Positions 10,834-23,508 of a stretch of 64,000 nt of DNA are shown here, piece by piece (position 1 is the first letter of the stretch; every line of letters starts with the position of its first letter). Location: assembly GCA_003254905.1 (NCBI GenBank), contig QANU01075500.1, positions 179,463 through 243,462 on the forward strand, read 5' to 3'. The position numbers were made by a program, and so were the translations under genes. The notes under the pieces were generated by a model that was given only the letters and a program-made list of their open reading frames with translations, had not been told where the DNA came from and did no database searches. This DNA comes from Nissolia schottii. Its lineage: Eukaryota; Streptophyta; Magnoliopsida; Fabales; Fabaceae.

Positions 10834-13800
10834 TTAGAGGTCCAAATCATCCATATCGGGCACCCTGCTGGGAGGTTTGTTTACCTCATTTGGATTATCC
10901 ACCACAGTTGCTTCGGTTGTCGTCAGTAGCAACGAGACACTGCATGAGGACAAAATAGTGAAAGTTTTTTACACATTTAATAATGTATGATCATGTGAAC
11001 TTGCCATGAAAAGGGTTCGACTTGTACAATAATTGCATTAAAAATCACATATATGATGATAAATGATTTATTAAGAGTATAACAATGTAGCAAAATTAAT
11101 CTCTAATATTATTCCATCTATGCAGAAAATTTGTGATATTTACCTGGCAGCATCTACCAAAGCTGTTCTAACAACTTTAAGAGGGTCTATGATTCCAGCC
11201 TTTACCATGTCAACATAGGCACCTGCTTTAGCAGAGAAAGCAACATCATTCTTAAGCACCAACCGAAGCATAAAAAGACAACTAACATATAATCTGTTTT
11301 ACTAAAGTATGATTATTCAGAAATTTCTTTTAAATATCAAGTATAATAAACTAACTGCAAAAATAATAATGGATTTTAATGTGATTTCATATATGCATCT
11401 AAAGTGGTTACAAACCTTTGGCAGCATCAAAACCCAAATTATGATCGTCTTGTTCCAACAATTTGCTCTGAACCAAAGCACCATCAAAACCAGCATTTGA
11501 AGCTATTGTAAATGTAGGTGCCTATGATAAATAATATGAATTATCAGAAAAGATGAAAACACAGAGAAAGTAAGAGTCAAAATAAAGAGGATAGAGAGCC
11601 TTTTTCTGTGAAAAAGATTAAAAATAAAAAAGGTAAGGGGCAGCAACCTTAAGTGCATGCTGAATAATCTGTACTCCTCTTTTCTCATCTTCATTTTGAG
11701 TTTGGAGTTTCTCCAAGACTTTACTAGCGTATAAGAGTGCAACTCCACCACCTGGTTAAATCAATTACATGTTGACATTAATAGACGAACAATTTAAGAA
11801 TGTGAACAAGAATAAAACCACATGGTGCTTGGTTACCTCTGCATACTTTTTATTCAATCAGAAGAAAGGAGACAGAGAGTACCTGGAACAATTCCCTCCT
11901 CCACAGCTGCTCTGGTGGCATTTACTGCATCCGTCACCCTATCTTTCCTTTCACCAACTTCTGCCTCGCTAGCCCCTCCAACCTGCAGATTTTGGATCCA
12001 TCTTCTACATGAAAAGACTTGTACAAAATCAATCATCATCACAATCACAAACTAGTACTTCTTTTTAGAATGAGTGACAAACCTTGAAAACAGCTACACC
12101 GCCAGATAGTTTTGATAAGCGTTCCTGTGCTTTTTCTTTATCAAATGTGGAAGAACTGTTCTCCATGGCTGCCCTGAGCTATAAAACAATATTCACACAC
12201 TAAACATCATAAATCACACAAAAGCAATCTAAATGAGTAATGGCAAAAATTGTCACAACTACAAAACATTATTAACTTTTTCAATTGAAATTTTATTATT
12301 ATGCACAATTTTAAATGTTTACTCAATTGACATCACTTGATGTACATAGCTGCAAAATTTGAAACTTTGCATTAGGCACAAAACGCTAAATGGATGAATA
12401 TGATATTCTGATTGTGATTGTAACAAAATAAATCACAAAACAAAACATGATTGTCAATGTTGCATTTACATGAGAATAGGGTTATAACAGTGAAGAAAAA
12501 GTACTCCTAATGCATATAAAGAAATAAGGCTTAAGTGAAATCCTAGTAATTTTTCACTTTCATCAATTATTTCTGGCAAGAAACGGATACATAGAAAATC
12601 ACACGGCTAAAAAACTAAAACACTAAAGAATAGTTCAAGTAAAAATCTAATACTTTCACAAAATTGAAAAAATTACCTGTTCACATCTCTCTTCTATGAG
12701 CTTTTTATCCCCACCTCCATGTAGAATGATAGTGTCATCAATGGAGACAGTAACCTGTCATGAGTTAAATTAGCTGCATATAACAATTTGGAGATCCAAA
12801 AGTTATTTATGTTGGTTCAAGCCACACACCTTTTTTGCAGTGCCAAGCATTTCTGGTAGGACTTTGTCAAGAGTAAAACCACGATCTTCTGTGATGACCT
12901 GTTTACAAACTCCTCATAAACTTTTATACGCAAAAAGCTGTCGCCCAAATTTCTAGATCTTAGATAAAAAACAAAAAAAAGAGTGCACCCCTACAAGAAA
13001 CCCATGTATCTGAGAGAAAAATGGGGAAGATAATCACCTCTCCTCCAGTAAGTGTTGCAAGATCATCTAGATTTGCTTTTCTACTATCACCAAAACCAGG
13101 AGCTTTAACAGCACAAACCTAAAATACAAGAAACTTGAAATTACGATGGTGGGAACAAGTATCTAAAATAAATTTAAGTAGATTGGAAATATAAAGGGCA
13201 AACACATGCCTACTTACAAATCCATGAATACAACTTCCATTAAGACAAACACCCAAACTAGAAAAGGTAAACATGCACCAGTTACACACCGGAAAGATAC
13301 TGCTAATTGCTAAAAAAATTCATCTATGGTAACTAGAATTATTCTCCAGATAATAGATTTTAATTTTATAAATTTTTATGTAAATTAAGTATATAATTGC
13401 ATCCATTCAATTATGAATCCCGTAATTTAAACAAACAATAGTTTGCATTTCAATGCAATTGGATATGTTAACTCTTTCAAGGGTGTTCAGATATAAAAGT
13501 ACAAAGGAAATGATAGTTAGCCGACAATGCACAGTTCAAACTACTTCCCTTATGCAGTTACTTACAGAATCGACAGTATTGTCTTTATTTTTCTCTAGTT
13601 AGATCAGAACTTACATTTGTTCTCTCATCATTGTTATTTTGTGGTTTATAAAACTTCTGATCACTTATCCTCACGTTACCCAACATAGAATGAAAGGAAA
13701 CAAAACTGAAGATAAGGAAGCAGAAGAGCAACACAAGAAAGTAAAACATGAGTCACTGGCAGTATTACAGATCAACATCAGTAAATAGGTTAGCATAACA

Positions 13801-16648
13801 ACATAACTCTAAAACCAGAGAAGGCAAGGAAACAGAAAATAACAAAGAGGAAAGCTATGTAAATAACCTTAAGTCCAGCATGATGCTTGTTGAGTATGAG
13901 CATAGCCAATGCATCACTCTCAACATCTTCCGCAACAACCAAGAGTGGTCTTTTTTTCTGATTAACATTAAAACAGAAAACAAAACAATGAGACAAGTCA
14001 AATTGCAAAAGAAAATGAGCACATCATCAAGATAAGCTTACTAACCGCTACTGATAGCTCCAATATTGTCAACAACGAATTCATGTCTGAAATTTTCTTG
14101 TCATGGATGAGGATAAAGGGGTTCTCCAATTCCTAACAAAATCAAAATTGCTGTTACTAATATCAAAAATAAAACTGAAATCAGATGAAACTAGGCGAGT
14201 TGATTGAATCTTTTTACCGTTGTGATGTGCACCATGCACAAATGAACAAAGTTTTTATTTATGAAGAATTGATTTTATTGCTTAGCATGAAGCTATGCAG
14301 AACAGATAGACAAAAAAAAATCATAACTAAAGACTGAAAGACGAAAATAGGCTCCAGAGCAATAAGCTAGAAACTTGTATCCTTGCCACAAGATCACATG
14401 ACCTTTTATTTTGATAAAATGTTACTACATGTACAATAAACAAAAGCAAGGTCTTTTTGGAGGCATTATTTCACAGCAAACAAAGGAGACTATGTAATAC
14501 ATGCTAATAATTAGAAGAAGAAGAAAAAAAAAGAGAAGATTTGCCCGCAAGCATACCAAATGCTTATCAAAGGAAAATTTATTATAAGACAATATGCCAG
14601 TTCAGTTTTAGAGAATGTTTGATAGAGATGTCAGTCACAAAAGAATAAGTCTGCACTTACACATTTCTGGGTTTTCTGATCAGTAATAAAATAAGGAGAT
14701 ATGTAGCCTCTGCTTAACTTCATTCCTTCCACTACTTCCAACTCATTATCCATAGTATTCCCATCCTAAAAGCTTTGAAATTTTAGATAACCTGGACTGA
14801 AACATTATCAAATAATAAGCTCACAAAAAATGGACAATGTTGCTTACAGCAACAGTAATGACTCCTTCCTTTCCAACTTTCTCCATTGCCCTTGCAATCA
14901 ATTCGCCAATGTCACGCTCCCCATTTGCAGATATAGTTCCAACCTACTAGTCATATATAAAAGAGATAAATGGCCAGCAAACGTAACACAATAATTTATA
15001 GATAACTATCAGATAAATCTGTTTTTAAAGTGTCCACTTCCAACGTTTATGCTCAGCATTATATTGTAAATCAATGTTCTTAACCACAATTCGTTCAAAA
15101 TAGAGTGAGTTTTCTTGAGAAGCTCTTGCACCTGAGTTATCTCTTCTGGTGTACTTATCATTACTGCTCTGCTTTTCAGGTCAGTAATTACAGCATCAAC
15201 GGCCTTATTTATTCCATTACGCAAATCCATGACATTAACACCGGCAGCAATTGATTTGCATCCTTCTGTGAGTATTGCCCGAGTCAAAACAGTTGCACAA
15301 GTTGTACCTGGAACCAGAGAAGAAACATTGACGTGTAAGATCACTGACAGCATCAAAAACAACAATCCGTAGCCTTCAAAGGGAAGATAAAGACATACAG
15401 TTTGAGGTCATCATAGAATTTTGGAAAGAGTATTCTTCAAGCATCTTAATAGTTCTAGATGTTTTAAGAATTCCAATCACCGAGGGAGAGCAACCATTCA
15501 ACAAAATCTTAAGTATTTATTCTTCTGCTTGATGTTTTCAGATCACTTGAGCTATTATTTCAGACACCACGTTTTATTCTGAAAGATGTTCCCAAAAGAG
15601 AATGAACCTATGACTACTTTATAAACAAAAACAAGTCTCTTGTTAGACATAAAAACCATTCATACATCTCCACCTAACAGTTTGAGTTTAGGGGAGAATT
15701 GATTAATGATATGGCCTCAGAGCCTCTGTAACCAAATTGTCTCAAGTTTGATCCTTGTTGTCTCTAAATTTTTCTAAACCAAAATTACATTTCAGCAAAT
15801 GGTAAGCTGGGTTGGCGCATTGTGCACGCTTAAATCCCGATGAGCACTTGGGCGACCTCGCATGTTAGATTTAAATACCATTAACTGCCCCAAGATTGAA
15901 ACAATTTCCTATTTCTGGTTCCCTAGAATCTTCCTGCAGGACTCATACTAAGGCAACATCATCAAGAAAAAAAATCACATTCTTAATGAAAATTTAATCA
16001 CCATCTCCAGCAGCAGTGTTGGTAGCCTTGGCCACCTGCTTGACGAGATCAGCACCAACATTCTTGGCCTTGTCCTTGAATTTGATACTCTTGGCTACTG
16101 TCACACCATCCTTTGTGACCCTCGGGTTACTATGGCTTTTCTCAATAATCACATTGCGACCCTAAACACAACCAATCAGAAACAACAGAAAACAAAATAA
16201 ATAAACTTACCCATCACATTCATCATGTAAACTTCAAAATTTTTCTCTTGGCAAATTGAATTATCCAATTCCAACACAACTCTAATCACATTAAACATTT
16301 ACGGAATCAATAGTACCTTGGGTCCCATGGTAACTTTGACAGCATCAGCAACCTCAGTTACTCCCTGCAATATAGCAGCACGAGCACCAACCCCAAAGTT
16401 GATATCTTTGGTCACATAATTTCTGCTTGAAATAACCCCATTACGTATCTGTCACCCAAAATGCATGTAAAAAAAAAATATCAATCAGATACATCTATAG
16501 AACAATGTTTCATTGTGCAATTAACATAAAATTTAAAAACAAAATTCGTAGTTCGTGGAAGTTGAAGAACTAAAAAAATGGAGCATACGAGGTTCTTTTG
16601 GGTGGAAGAAGCGACGGAGGAGACTAGTTTGGAAGCTAATCGATGCAT
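10834..16648 (-). CDS. HSP60-3A: Mitochondrial chaperonin 60-like protein (HSP60/GroEL family), 17 exons
   Basis: The group I chaperonin folds proteins in the mitochondrial matrix with CPN10. Exons on the minus strand: 16648-16589, 16448-16317, 16161-16002, 15307-15132, 14943-14848, 14765-14661, 14132-14046, 13957-13868, 13118-13038, 12898-12830, 12754-12677, 12178-12083, 11982-11883, 11751-11648, 11521-11416, 11222-11144, 10939-10834. All introns are GT-AG, every phase agrees, and the product is 574 aa with no break. Exon 1 encodes a basic serine-rich presequence, [20 protein letters not shown]. Landmarks are VTMGPKGRNVIIE, the ATP-site [26 protein letters not shown], and the second nucleotide-binding loop [11 protein letters not shown]. 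The C-terminus is [10 protein letters not shown] with no GGM repeat. From memory, wording such as [13 protein letters not shown] and [16 protein letters not shown] fits the Arabidopsis CPN60-like 2 (HSP60-3A) branch better than HSP60-2. The paralogue assignment is inference; the family is certain. Confidence 0.95.
15640..15910. repeat. Possible short retroelement piece inside chaperonin intron 3
   Basis: Intron 3 (15,308-16,001) is much longer than its neighbours and contains a stretch with wording unlike the rest: GATATGGCCTCAGAGCC, then CAAGTTTGATCC, which resembles a pol III B box, and later GCGCATTGTGCACGC with CGATGAGCACTTGGGCGACC. This style is common in plant SINE or miniature LTR elements. 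I could not find both ends or a target duplication, so the class is open. Confidence 0.25.
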
Positions 16649-16797
16649 TGAAGAATGAGAATTGAGAGAACGAATGAACGAGAAATGGCAGCTACACAGG
16701 GAAGAGTATTTGGGGGCTTTAGAGAGGGTTTAAGCATTGCGGTGGGGTTTTGTTCTTTTTTTTGGGTTCTGGAATGTTCGTTTCTCTTCTGTTCTGC

Positions 16798-16878
16798 TGG
16801 GCCCACAAACAATCTCTTAAAGAAAAGTGATGGCCCAAACTAGAAAGCAATATGACCAACTTATTCAAAAGTTGGGCC
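16798..16878 (-). promoter_or_regulatory. Three TGGGCC (site II) boxes upstream of the chaperonin gene
   Basis: TGGGCCCA is a perfect palindrome at 16,798-16,805. Further copies are GGCCCA at 16,832-16,837 and TGGGCC at 16,873-16,878, all 150-230 bp upstream of the ATG at 16,648. Site II elements (TGGGCC/T) are bound by TCP factors and are known to be enriched in plant promoters of nuclear genes for mitochondrial and ribosomal proteins, which fits the gene downstream. That these copies are used is inference. Confidence 0.6.
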
Positions 16879-16899
16879 ATGGTCCAAACTCAAAAGCCG

Positions 16900-17740
16900 C
16901 TTTTGCCACTGGTGTTTTGGAATTCTTCATTTATCGACTAATAAATAATCTTCATTTAAACTATGAATAATTACTATGATATAAATAAATTTTAAAAAAA
17001 ACAACAATGAACAATTACAACCAAGGTGGTTAAGATCTCGATTTAAATCTTAAAAATCTTACAATTTTATGATTTTGAAGAGGTCAACTGATCTCACTAC
17101 TATCAATTAAATCGAACGATTTTACGATTTAAATCGTAAATCGTATTACGATTCTTCCAATCTTACATAAGATCTCGATTATAATAACCTTGATTACAAC
17201 TATGAAAATGAATAACTTATTAAATTAGTATTCAAAAAATTAAATTTTCAGATAAAAAAAATGCTAATTAAAAGCGCATATTTTGTAATTTTATTTATCT
17301 ACAACTTGTTTATACAAATAATTTGGTTTAGGTAGTTTTCTGTAATCATTATCATTATATATACTAGTTGGAGCAGGTACGCACAGTGCAGCACCCCACG
17401 TTTTTGTTATTTTAAATATTATCTTAAAATATCATATGTCAATTTAAAAGTTGTTATTAATTATGTATAGTCGAACCATATAGTGATAGTAAGTTATGAT
17501 TCTTTACATTTGATGCACGTTTTCTGTATGAATGTGTCGTTAAGTGTGGGCAACACTTGATCGGAACTTGTTAAAACATTGTTCTAGCATTCTTGAGTCA
17601 AATGCTTTCTTGAATGCATGAGGCCGGTCCCACCAAATAATCAGAGCATTGTACTTTACATCTTGCAACATCAAATTAAAACATTCTCCTTTTCAACAAG
17701 NATCACTTTTGGATTCTCACACAATTTAACTCGTTTCTCG
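16900..17740. other. Intergenic DNA with one unresolved base
   Basis: This is AT-rich sequence with no supported coding region. Near 17,040-17,170 are several copies of the words ATCTCGATT, ACGATTTAAATCG and TCGTATTACGATT, a small local cluster of imperfect inverted repeats. Position 17,701 is N, the only ambiguous base in the window, a little upstream of where similarity to an Athila-like LTR begins. Confidence 0.5.
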
Positions 17741-17749
17741 CCATCGATT

Positions 17750-18496
17750 TAATTAAGGTTTTTTATCTTTTCTTCATATTTGATTTTTTATTGCATTTAT
17801 TTTATTATTATGAGCCTTAATCCTCCACCCATGGAGGAGTAATCTTCTTAATATCTTGCATGCGGTAACTCTAAATTAGGAGTAATTAGGGGCTCTTGTG
17901 CTTAATGTCTGTTCATGATTTGTTCTATCTTTAATTAGTAATACAACAATTGCATGTTATTGGTTAGGGTTAATTCTAGGTTGATAGATCTTGACGATTA
18001 TAGGTTTTATTGATTTAGGATTTCAAAACTTTTTAGGGGAACTAATTAGATTTAATTGGGTTGTGCAATTGGGACATAATTGATATATGTTTTACTGTTG
18101 AGATCTTGGTAATTAATTCCTTATTAATTAGTGCTTAAGGGATTGACGATTGTAATCTCTTAGATCAATTGCGTGCTAGTTAGAGATTTCAACTAACAAA
18201 CAACACTCCTTTCTATGAATAATTAATTAGGAACCAATAATAATTAATCCTTGATCTAGAAACATCGTATGAGGGTATTGCTTTTTATCATCGTTGATTC
18301 ACTTTCATTTGCTTTCCTTTTAACTCAAATTCATCAATCAAACCCCCCAATTTAGCTGAACTTGAAATTGGCTTTCGAATTGCTTTCTTGAAAGACAACC
18401 TAGGTTAGCCCCTTTTACTACGTTTTTTGGGGTCTACTTAGTTATAAATTATTATTCGATCACACAGTAGAATTAATGACGTTTTAGTGTGTGTCA
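17750..18496 (+). mobile_element. Athila-like LTR fragment (3' portion)
   Basis: The region matches, in inverted orientation, 60,959-61,540. Shared landmarks are CCATGGAGG, ATAATTGATATATG-type wording, AACCTAGG, TTGGGGTCTACTTAG and the end GACGTTTTAGTGTG followed by TGTCA at 18,496. It is therefore the right part of an LTR of the same family as the minus-strand element at the window's right edge. The left limit is not sharp and lies near the N at 17,701. No primer-binding site follows, so it is a solo or truncated remnant. Confidence 0.55.
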
Positions 18497-18589
18497 CCGC
18501 TCTTTAATTTTGTTGATTTTATTTTTAATTTTCTTTTTTAGTTCTTAGGGTTCATTTTTGGTTTAGTTCATGAGTCATGTTGACCTATT

Positions 18590-18970
18590 GTAAAGTTAAC
18601 TAGGATGGGATCTCATTCCATCCACAACAGTCTTCCAATTGCTCTAGAGTAGCTACAAATTGAAGTAATGCAAGGTTGAAGAAGTGGAACGTGAAGTGGA
18701 TGGTCCAATCTTAGCAATGGTACCATTGATTATATTGAAAGATTATCAAGCAATTGAGAAGAGTCTGAGGGGCTAAAGAAAATCAATTTCACTCCTTATC
18801 AATGTTCTAGGTTTTGATTAGGCTTGTTTACCTTTGGGAAACCCCTATTAATTACAGTTGGTTTATTCGCCTGGTTGGTTTGTATGTCATGCTTGTTTTG
18901 GTCCTTGTGGCTATCCATGTAATTCATTTGAATCATCAATGAATGCCTATCTTTTACAAAAAAGAAGGAA
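18590..18970 (+). repeat. Possible LINE 3' tail
   Basis: The run ends with TTGTGGCTATCCATGTAATTC, then ATCATCAATGAATGCC and an A-rich tail (TTTTACAAAAAAG). This resembles the 3' untranslated end of plant LINEs and, loosely, the run at 5,480-5,545. No reverse transcriptase is readable. The classification is weak. Confidence 0.25.
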
Positions 18971-19070
18971 TTTCTTACCTAGACACAAGTTTTGTTGGGC
19001 TTAAAGCAGTGAGGGAAAGTCCAAATCCGAAGGAGATTTTAAATCAATGGACGAAGTGAGACACAAAAGC

Positions 19071-19340
19071 ATGTTAGACACCACATATTGACCAAAACCC
19101 TTAAGGCAATGAGTTTACAAGTCCTCCCAAATATATATCCTTCACTTAGTCCACATTTCATCCATAAGAGACTTTAACATTCACACTTGAAACACAACTA
19201 TCTCACCCTCGAGTGTGAGACCCAACATCGGTATGATCCTCCCTCAACAGAAGCTTTGCATCGGTATGTTCCCCCTCAATATCTAATCAGCTTTTGTGTT
19301 TTAACTTGTTGGTTTAAAATCTCTTTTGAACGTGGACTCC
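19071..19340. repeat. Short dispersed repeat candidate (TRIM-like)
   Basis: The interval 19,071-19,225 starts TGTTAGACACCAC and ends GAGACCCAACA, that is TG...CA limits about 155 bp apart, as in miniature LTR elements. Directly after it the words CATCGGTATG and CCCTCAA occur twice, about 45 bp apart. No target duplication was found. It could equally be a MITE or a worn LTR end. Confidence 0.3.
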
Positions 19341-22230
19341 CCGTCACCGCTTTAAGCTAAACAAGTTTAACAACTCATCATTCTTTGACACTCACATAAT
19401 TAAAGTAGATCTCATTTAGTAGGATCCAAAAATACATGGTAGGCCTACACAATGAAAATTGTGAGACCCATTTTTATTGTGTAGGTCCAAAAATGATATG
19501 TTAAATTTGTACCTAGCCAAATGAGAATTGTTGACATGGATGGCATTATAATAATTGCACTGTTCCTTATTTTCGTTATTTATCATGTCTTAACAAAATT
19601 TTAGAAATAAAAAGCAAAATGAGAGTTGGACACGAGCTAAAAGACTCGGGGGCACCGAATTTTTGGTCCAAATTAAAGTTTACAAGCCTGATTATGTTAG
19701 TAATAGCATTTTAGTTAGCACATATACTTTATGATTTATTATCACAAAAGGTTGAATGGAAGAAAAGCTGGCAGCAGAGGGGGAGATTTGGTTGACAACA
19801 TAATACTAACTTTCGGAAATTCCCCATTTCATGATATTGTTAACATTATCTGAGAACAGGTTTTCCCCCACATGCATGTCATTTATTGGTTGTCAGGTTG
19901 ACAAGAATGTATGGTGGAGAATATGGAATAGCCTGTACCATCAAACTTAGTATTTGGTACAGACCCTATACCATTCAAATGATGCTGGCTGGTTCCTCTC
20001 ATCAATCACACACCATTGATCAAACCCGGGTCCCACATAACACAACATGGCCCCCACCTCGTAAAAATAATTTATGACAATAGACAAGGTGTAATTAAAA
20101 TAGACTAAATTGTTATCAATAAACACCTAAATATTAGTCGACTAGTAGGTAAATCCGTCTCTTTTAGAAAGGATATTGGGTTTGGGTTTGAGGCTTAGAG
20201 AGGAAAAAAAAATCTGTGTTTGGGAAGGATTAAACACAATAACTCTAGCTAAATTAATTGATTTTATTAATAGTGAAATCTGAAATAAAAATAATTATTA
20301 TCAATAAAAGGTTTTTTTAGTGCTTCTTATATCTTAAAAGGATGAGTTCAATTATCGTGACTGATGTGAGAATCACTTTAATGGGTAATATGTAAGTATA
20401 CTTGTAAGTACACAAAAAAAACTTTAAAATAAACTTTAATGTGTCAAACTCATCTAATTTTTTCTTTAAAAAAAATAGTGCATTTCCGTAGTATTGGTCC
20501 TTCCAAAATCACGTTTTACTAATGAAAATAATATTATAGGAAAGGAGGAATCATCTTAGGGAGTTGTTTAGTTATAAAATGAAATAAAAAAAATATTTTC
20601 TCAAAATTTGTCCTTAATCCTATAATCATTGACAAAAAGTAAAACTGGTCAAACTCAAATAATTGTAAATTATGACAGCAATCTTCAAGATTGAGTTATG
20701 GAGGACGACAGCATCCTCCATCAATAGAAATTTTAGTAAAAGCTTAATGGCAGTGTTAAATTATACGCTATGATGAGTACAATTTCTTTTCGTCTACTAG
20801 TATTATTTCTATTGCTTTCTTCCGACAACAAAAAGTACAGGAACGGAATTTCACACCATAAAGAAAAGCCAATTCATTAGTCAGTTTATACTATCAGCCT
20901 GGATTTTGCTATAAATAATATATTTTAAGGGGGCACAATGGAAAGGTTGGTACCAAATTTGCTTCCTCATGAATCAATTTTGCTCCTTCAAATGATTTTA
21001 TGAATAATTGACAAAAAGAGGGGATTTTATTTTATTTTTTCCGTCAAAAATTTGCTCTTATTGATCTACATATATTGCTTTAATTTCCTCTTTGTTTATC
21101 CTCTTAACTAGCAAGTGCCACTCAAAGACCATGCCTGAATCGATGTAATGCACCAACAAAATTACAAGTGCAAATGACATGAATTCATTCAACCCAATAA
21201 CGTGTGTACATATATATTAGAGGTTACCGTCATCAGTTTCGCATGCCTGAGGTAGGTAGCACACACGTTTAACATTGTTTCCTCCATTCAAATAACCAAA
21301 ACTTAGCAAGTCGTGTCGTTTCCTCTAAGCACACAGCTTTTCCATCAAAGGTGTGGCATTTCTGGTCCACCAAATAACCCACAAAATTTCAAAGAAACCA
21401 GTCCATCACTCCTTCTTCACCCCTCTAGGCACGGTAGTCTCCATCCATGTTTCGAATCCTAATCCTGCTACACCTGCATTTACCCAGCAAAAGCCTCACT
21501 TTTGTTTCCCCATAATCCAGAAACAGAGTATTTGTTTCCTCAAAATCCATGTTTTGAAAATTTGCCATTTCATGAATTACTCATAATCCAGCAAACGCCC
21601 CACTTTGCAACACAGAACACAATTCATATTTTCAAGTCCATCCTTTGTGTTTAGTCCCTCAATGTTAACGTGTATGCGGCAGAATTGTGCACCAGGGAAA
21701 GAAAAGAATAGAGAACTTGGAGAAGAATTGTAATGAATGAAAAAGTGAGAATTACAAGTAAATAAAGCTTTATATACATGGAGTTGTTCTCCCAACTCAT
21801 ATCAACTAACAACTAACCATAACTAACTTAACAAACTATCCACACATTTAGCATGTGCTAGAATGATAAGTTACAGCTTGCAAAACTTGCACAACAAGTA
21901 AGCTCTAATACTCAATCAACAAACCATGACAATAATTCAATTCTAGGAGGAAAAACAAAAAACCTTTCCACACACTAGAAGTAAAGCTAAAACAACTAAC
22001 TTAATGTTTCTTGAGATTTCAATTTATCAGCAGTAAGTATAAATGATCTAACTGAAAATACCCCTTTGTTGTCGAATTTCCACTTGATCCTTATTGATAC
22101 ATAATTTTGTGTTGTTGAACAAGTTTCCCATGTCATTTAAAGCTCATGTTACCCATTAGAACAATCTTGTTCTCCACTAGAAATTCTAGAATGGGTCACC
22201 AAATCATCATTCATCCATCACGTCTATGAA
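19341..22230. other. AT-rich intergenic DNA, no supported gene
   Basis: Reading frames here (for example 19,886-20,077 and 21,353-21,795) are short and show no family wording. The piece at 21,340-21,600 on the minus strand contains WVIWWTRNAT-like wording reminiscent of the end of a LINE protein, but too little is legible to call it. Nothing else stands out. Confidence 0.4.
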
Positions 22231-23080
22231 TGCCTATGTGTTGTAAGTTTTGATGTGACAAAATATGCAAGTTTACAAGTTAAAGATTCAATGAAGATAT
22301 AGATTTAGGACTTAGGAAATTGTTGTTATAGGTTAAATGTGTGGTATTACTCTAAATGCTCTCTAAAGGCTCTTAAGTTAATTCTTTGATTCTAGGAAAT
22401 AAAAATGGCTAAGATCAATAATAAAAATCAAAAGGATAAGAAAAAGAATGAGTTTGACTAAGATTAGCATAGTTCATTTGAATGATAAATGCATGTCATT
22501 CGAATGACCATTTTCCTAGAATTCATTCGAATGACTTATGAACAAGTCATTCAAATGACCCATTCTTAAAAGGTATTTGATTGAGTCATTCGATTGCCAA
22601 TGTTTTCGAGCTCTTTATGTCTTATGCAAAACTTAAGGCATTCGAATGACCCTTGTAAGTCATTCGAATGACTGACATAAGAGTTATATAACAACTAGAT
22701 TGCATACGTCATTCGAATGACTAGCAATGGCTGGTTCTGTAGAACCAAAATTCAGAGCATTAAATGTGCAACGGCTAGAATCATTTAGATCTCAATAAAT
22801 ACTCACTGAAATCAGTGATTCAAGGCAAAACATTAAGTCATAAACTTCCATCTTCCAATATATCATAAAAGCATTTATTTGAGTCTCCTTAAAGAGCGAA
22901 AAAAGAGATACCACTCATACACTGATAAAGCTTCAATTTGTATTATCCACTCTTGAGAGAGTGTTAGGTCGATGAAATTCACAGTATGGTTAGAAGCGAA
23001 TTTTTACTAAGAGTCAGCGTCGAGAAAGAGTAGTGGCGACGCGAATGGTAATGACATTGGTGACATGAATATTAGTAGCA
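22230..23080 (+). mobile_element. LTR-like fragment with CATTCGAATG palindromes (Copia SIRE/Maximus-like, tentative)
   Basis: Between 22,484 and 22,725 the palindrome CATTCGAATG or a one-base variant recurs about eight times, followed by CAACGGCTAGAATC, a short spacer and a T-rich leader with CTTGAGAGAGTG. Palindrome-rich U3 regions followed by an AACGGCTA word occur in the large LTRs of Copia SIRE/Maximus elements, which is why I suggest that family. Neither end nor a coding part was identified. It is a worn fossil. Confidence 0.35.
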
Positions 23081-23104
23081 ATTGCCAATAAAAAGTCATC
23101 AAGG

Positions 23105-23465
23105 TGAAACACCCTAGCTGACTGGCTTGTGCTTAAGTCATAAGCCCTCCAGACTAGGTGATTTTCTTCTGGTTGTACGAACTCTTATCGTTCTCTAATA
23201 CCTTTCAAAGTAGGGTTTTACTCAAAATATGGACAGTTTTAAAATTTTTTCGCAACTAATAATACTAGGAAATGTAGAGCCATGCGTATAATTAGCCGTC
23301 CAAATAAAGTATAAGTGATAGATAGCTGACGTACATTCACTTGGACATACATACAGGGGCCCAAAACCGTCACATACTTGATTATACACACAGTTAAAAA
23401 GATACTTTTCCTTGTATTATAATAGTTAGTTTTTGTACAATATTCACACATTTCATTTGTCACAC

Positions 23466-23508
<43 letters not shown>

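Noticed and set aside
13790-14008. Separate small gene within the chaperonin locus
   Set aside because: It is exon 8 of the chaperonin read through into its introns. The same holds for 15,009-15,365, which is exon 4.
21340-21600. LINE protein end on the minus strand
   Set aside because: Only a short WVIWWTRNAT-like word supports it; no reverse transcriptase block is legible.
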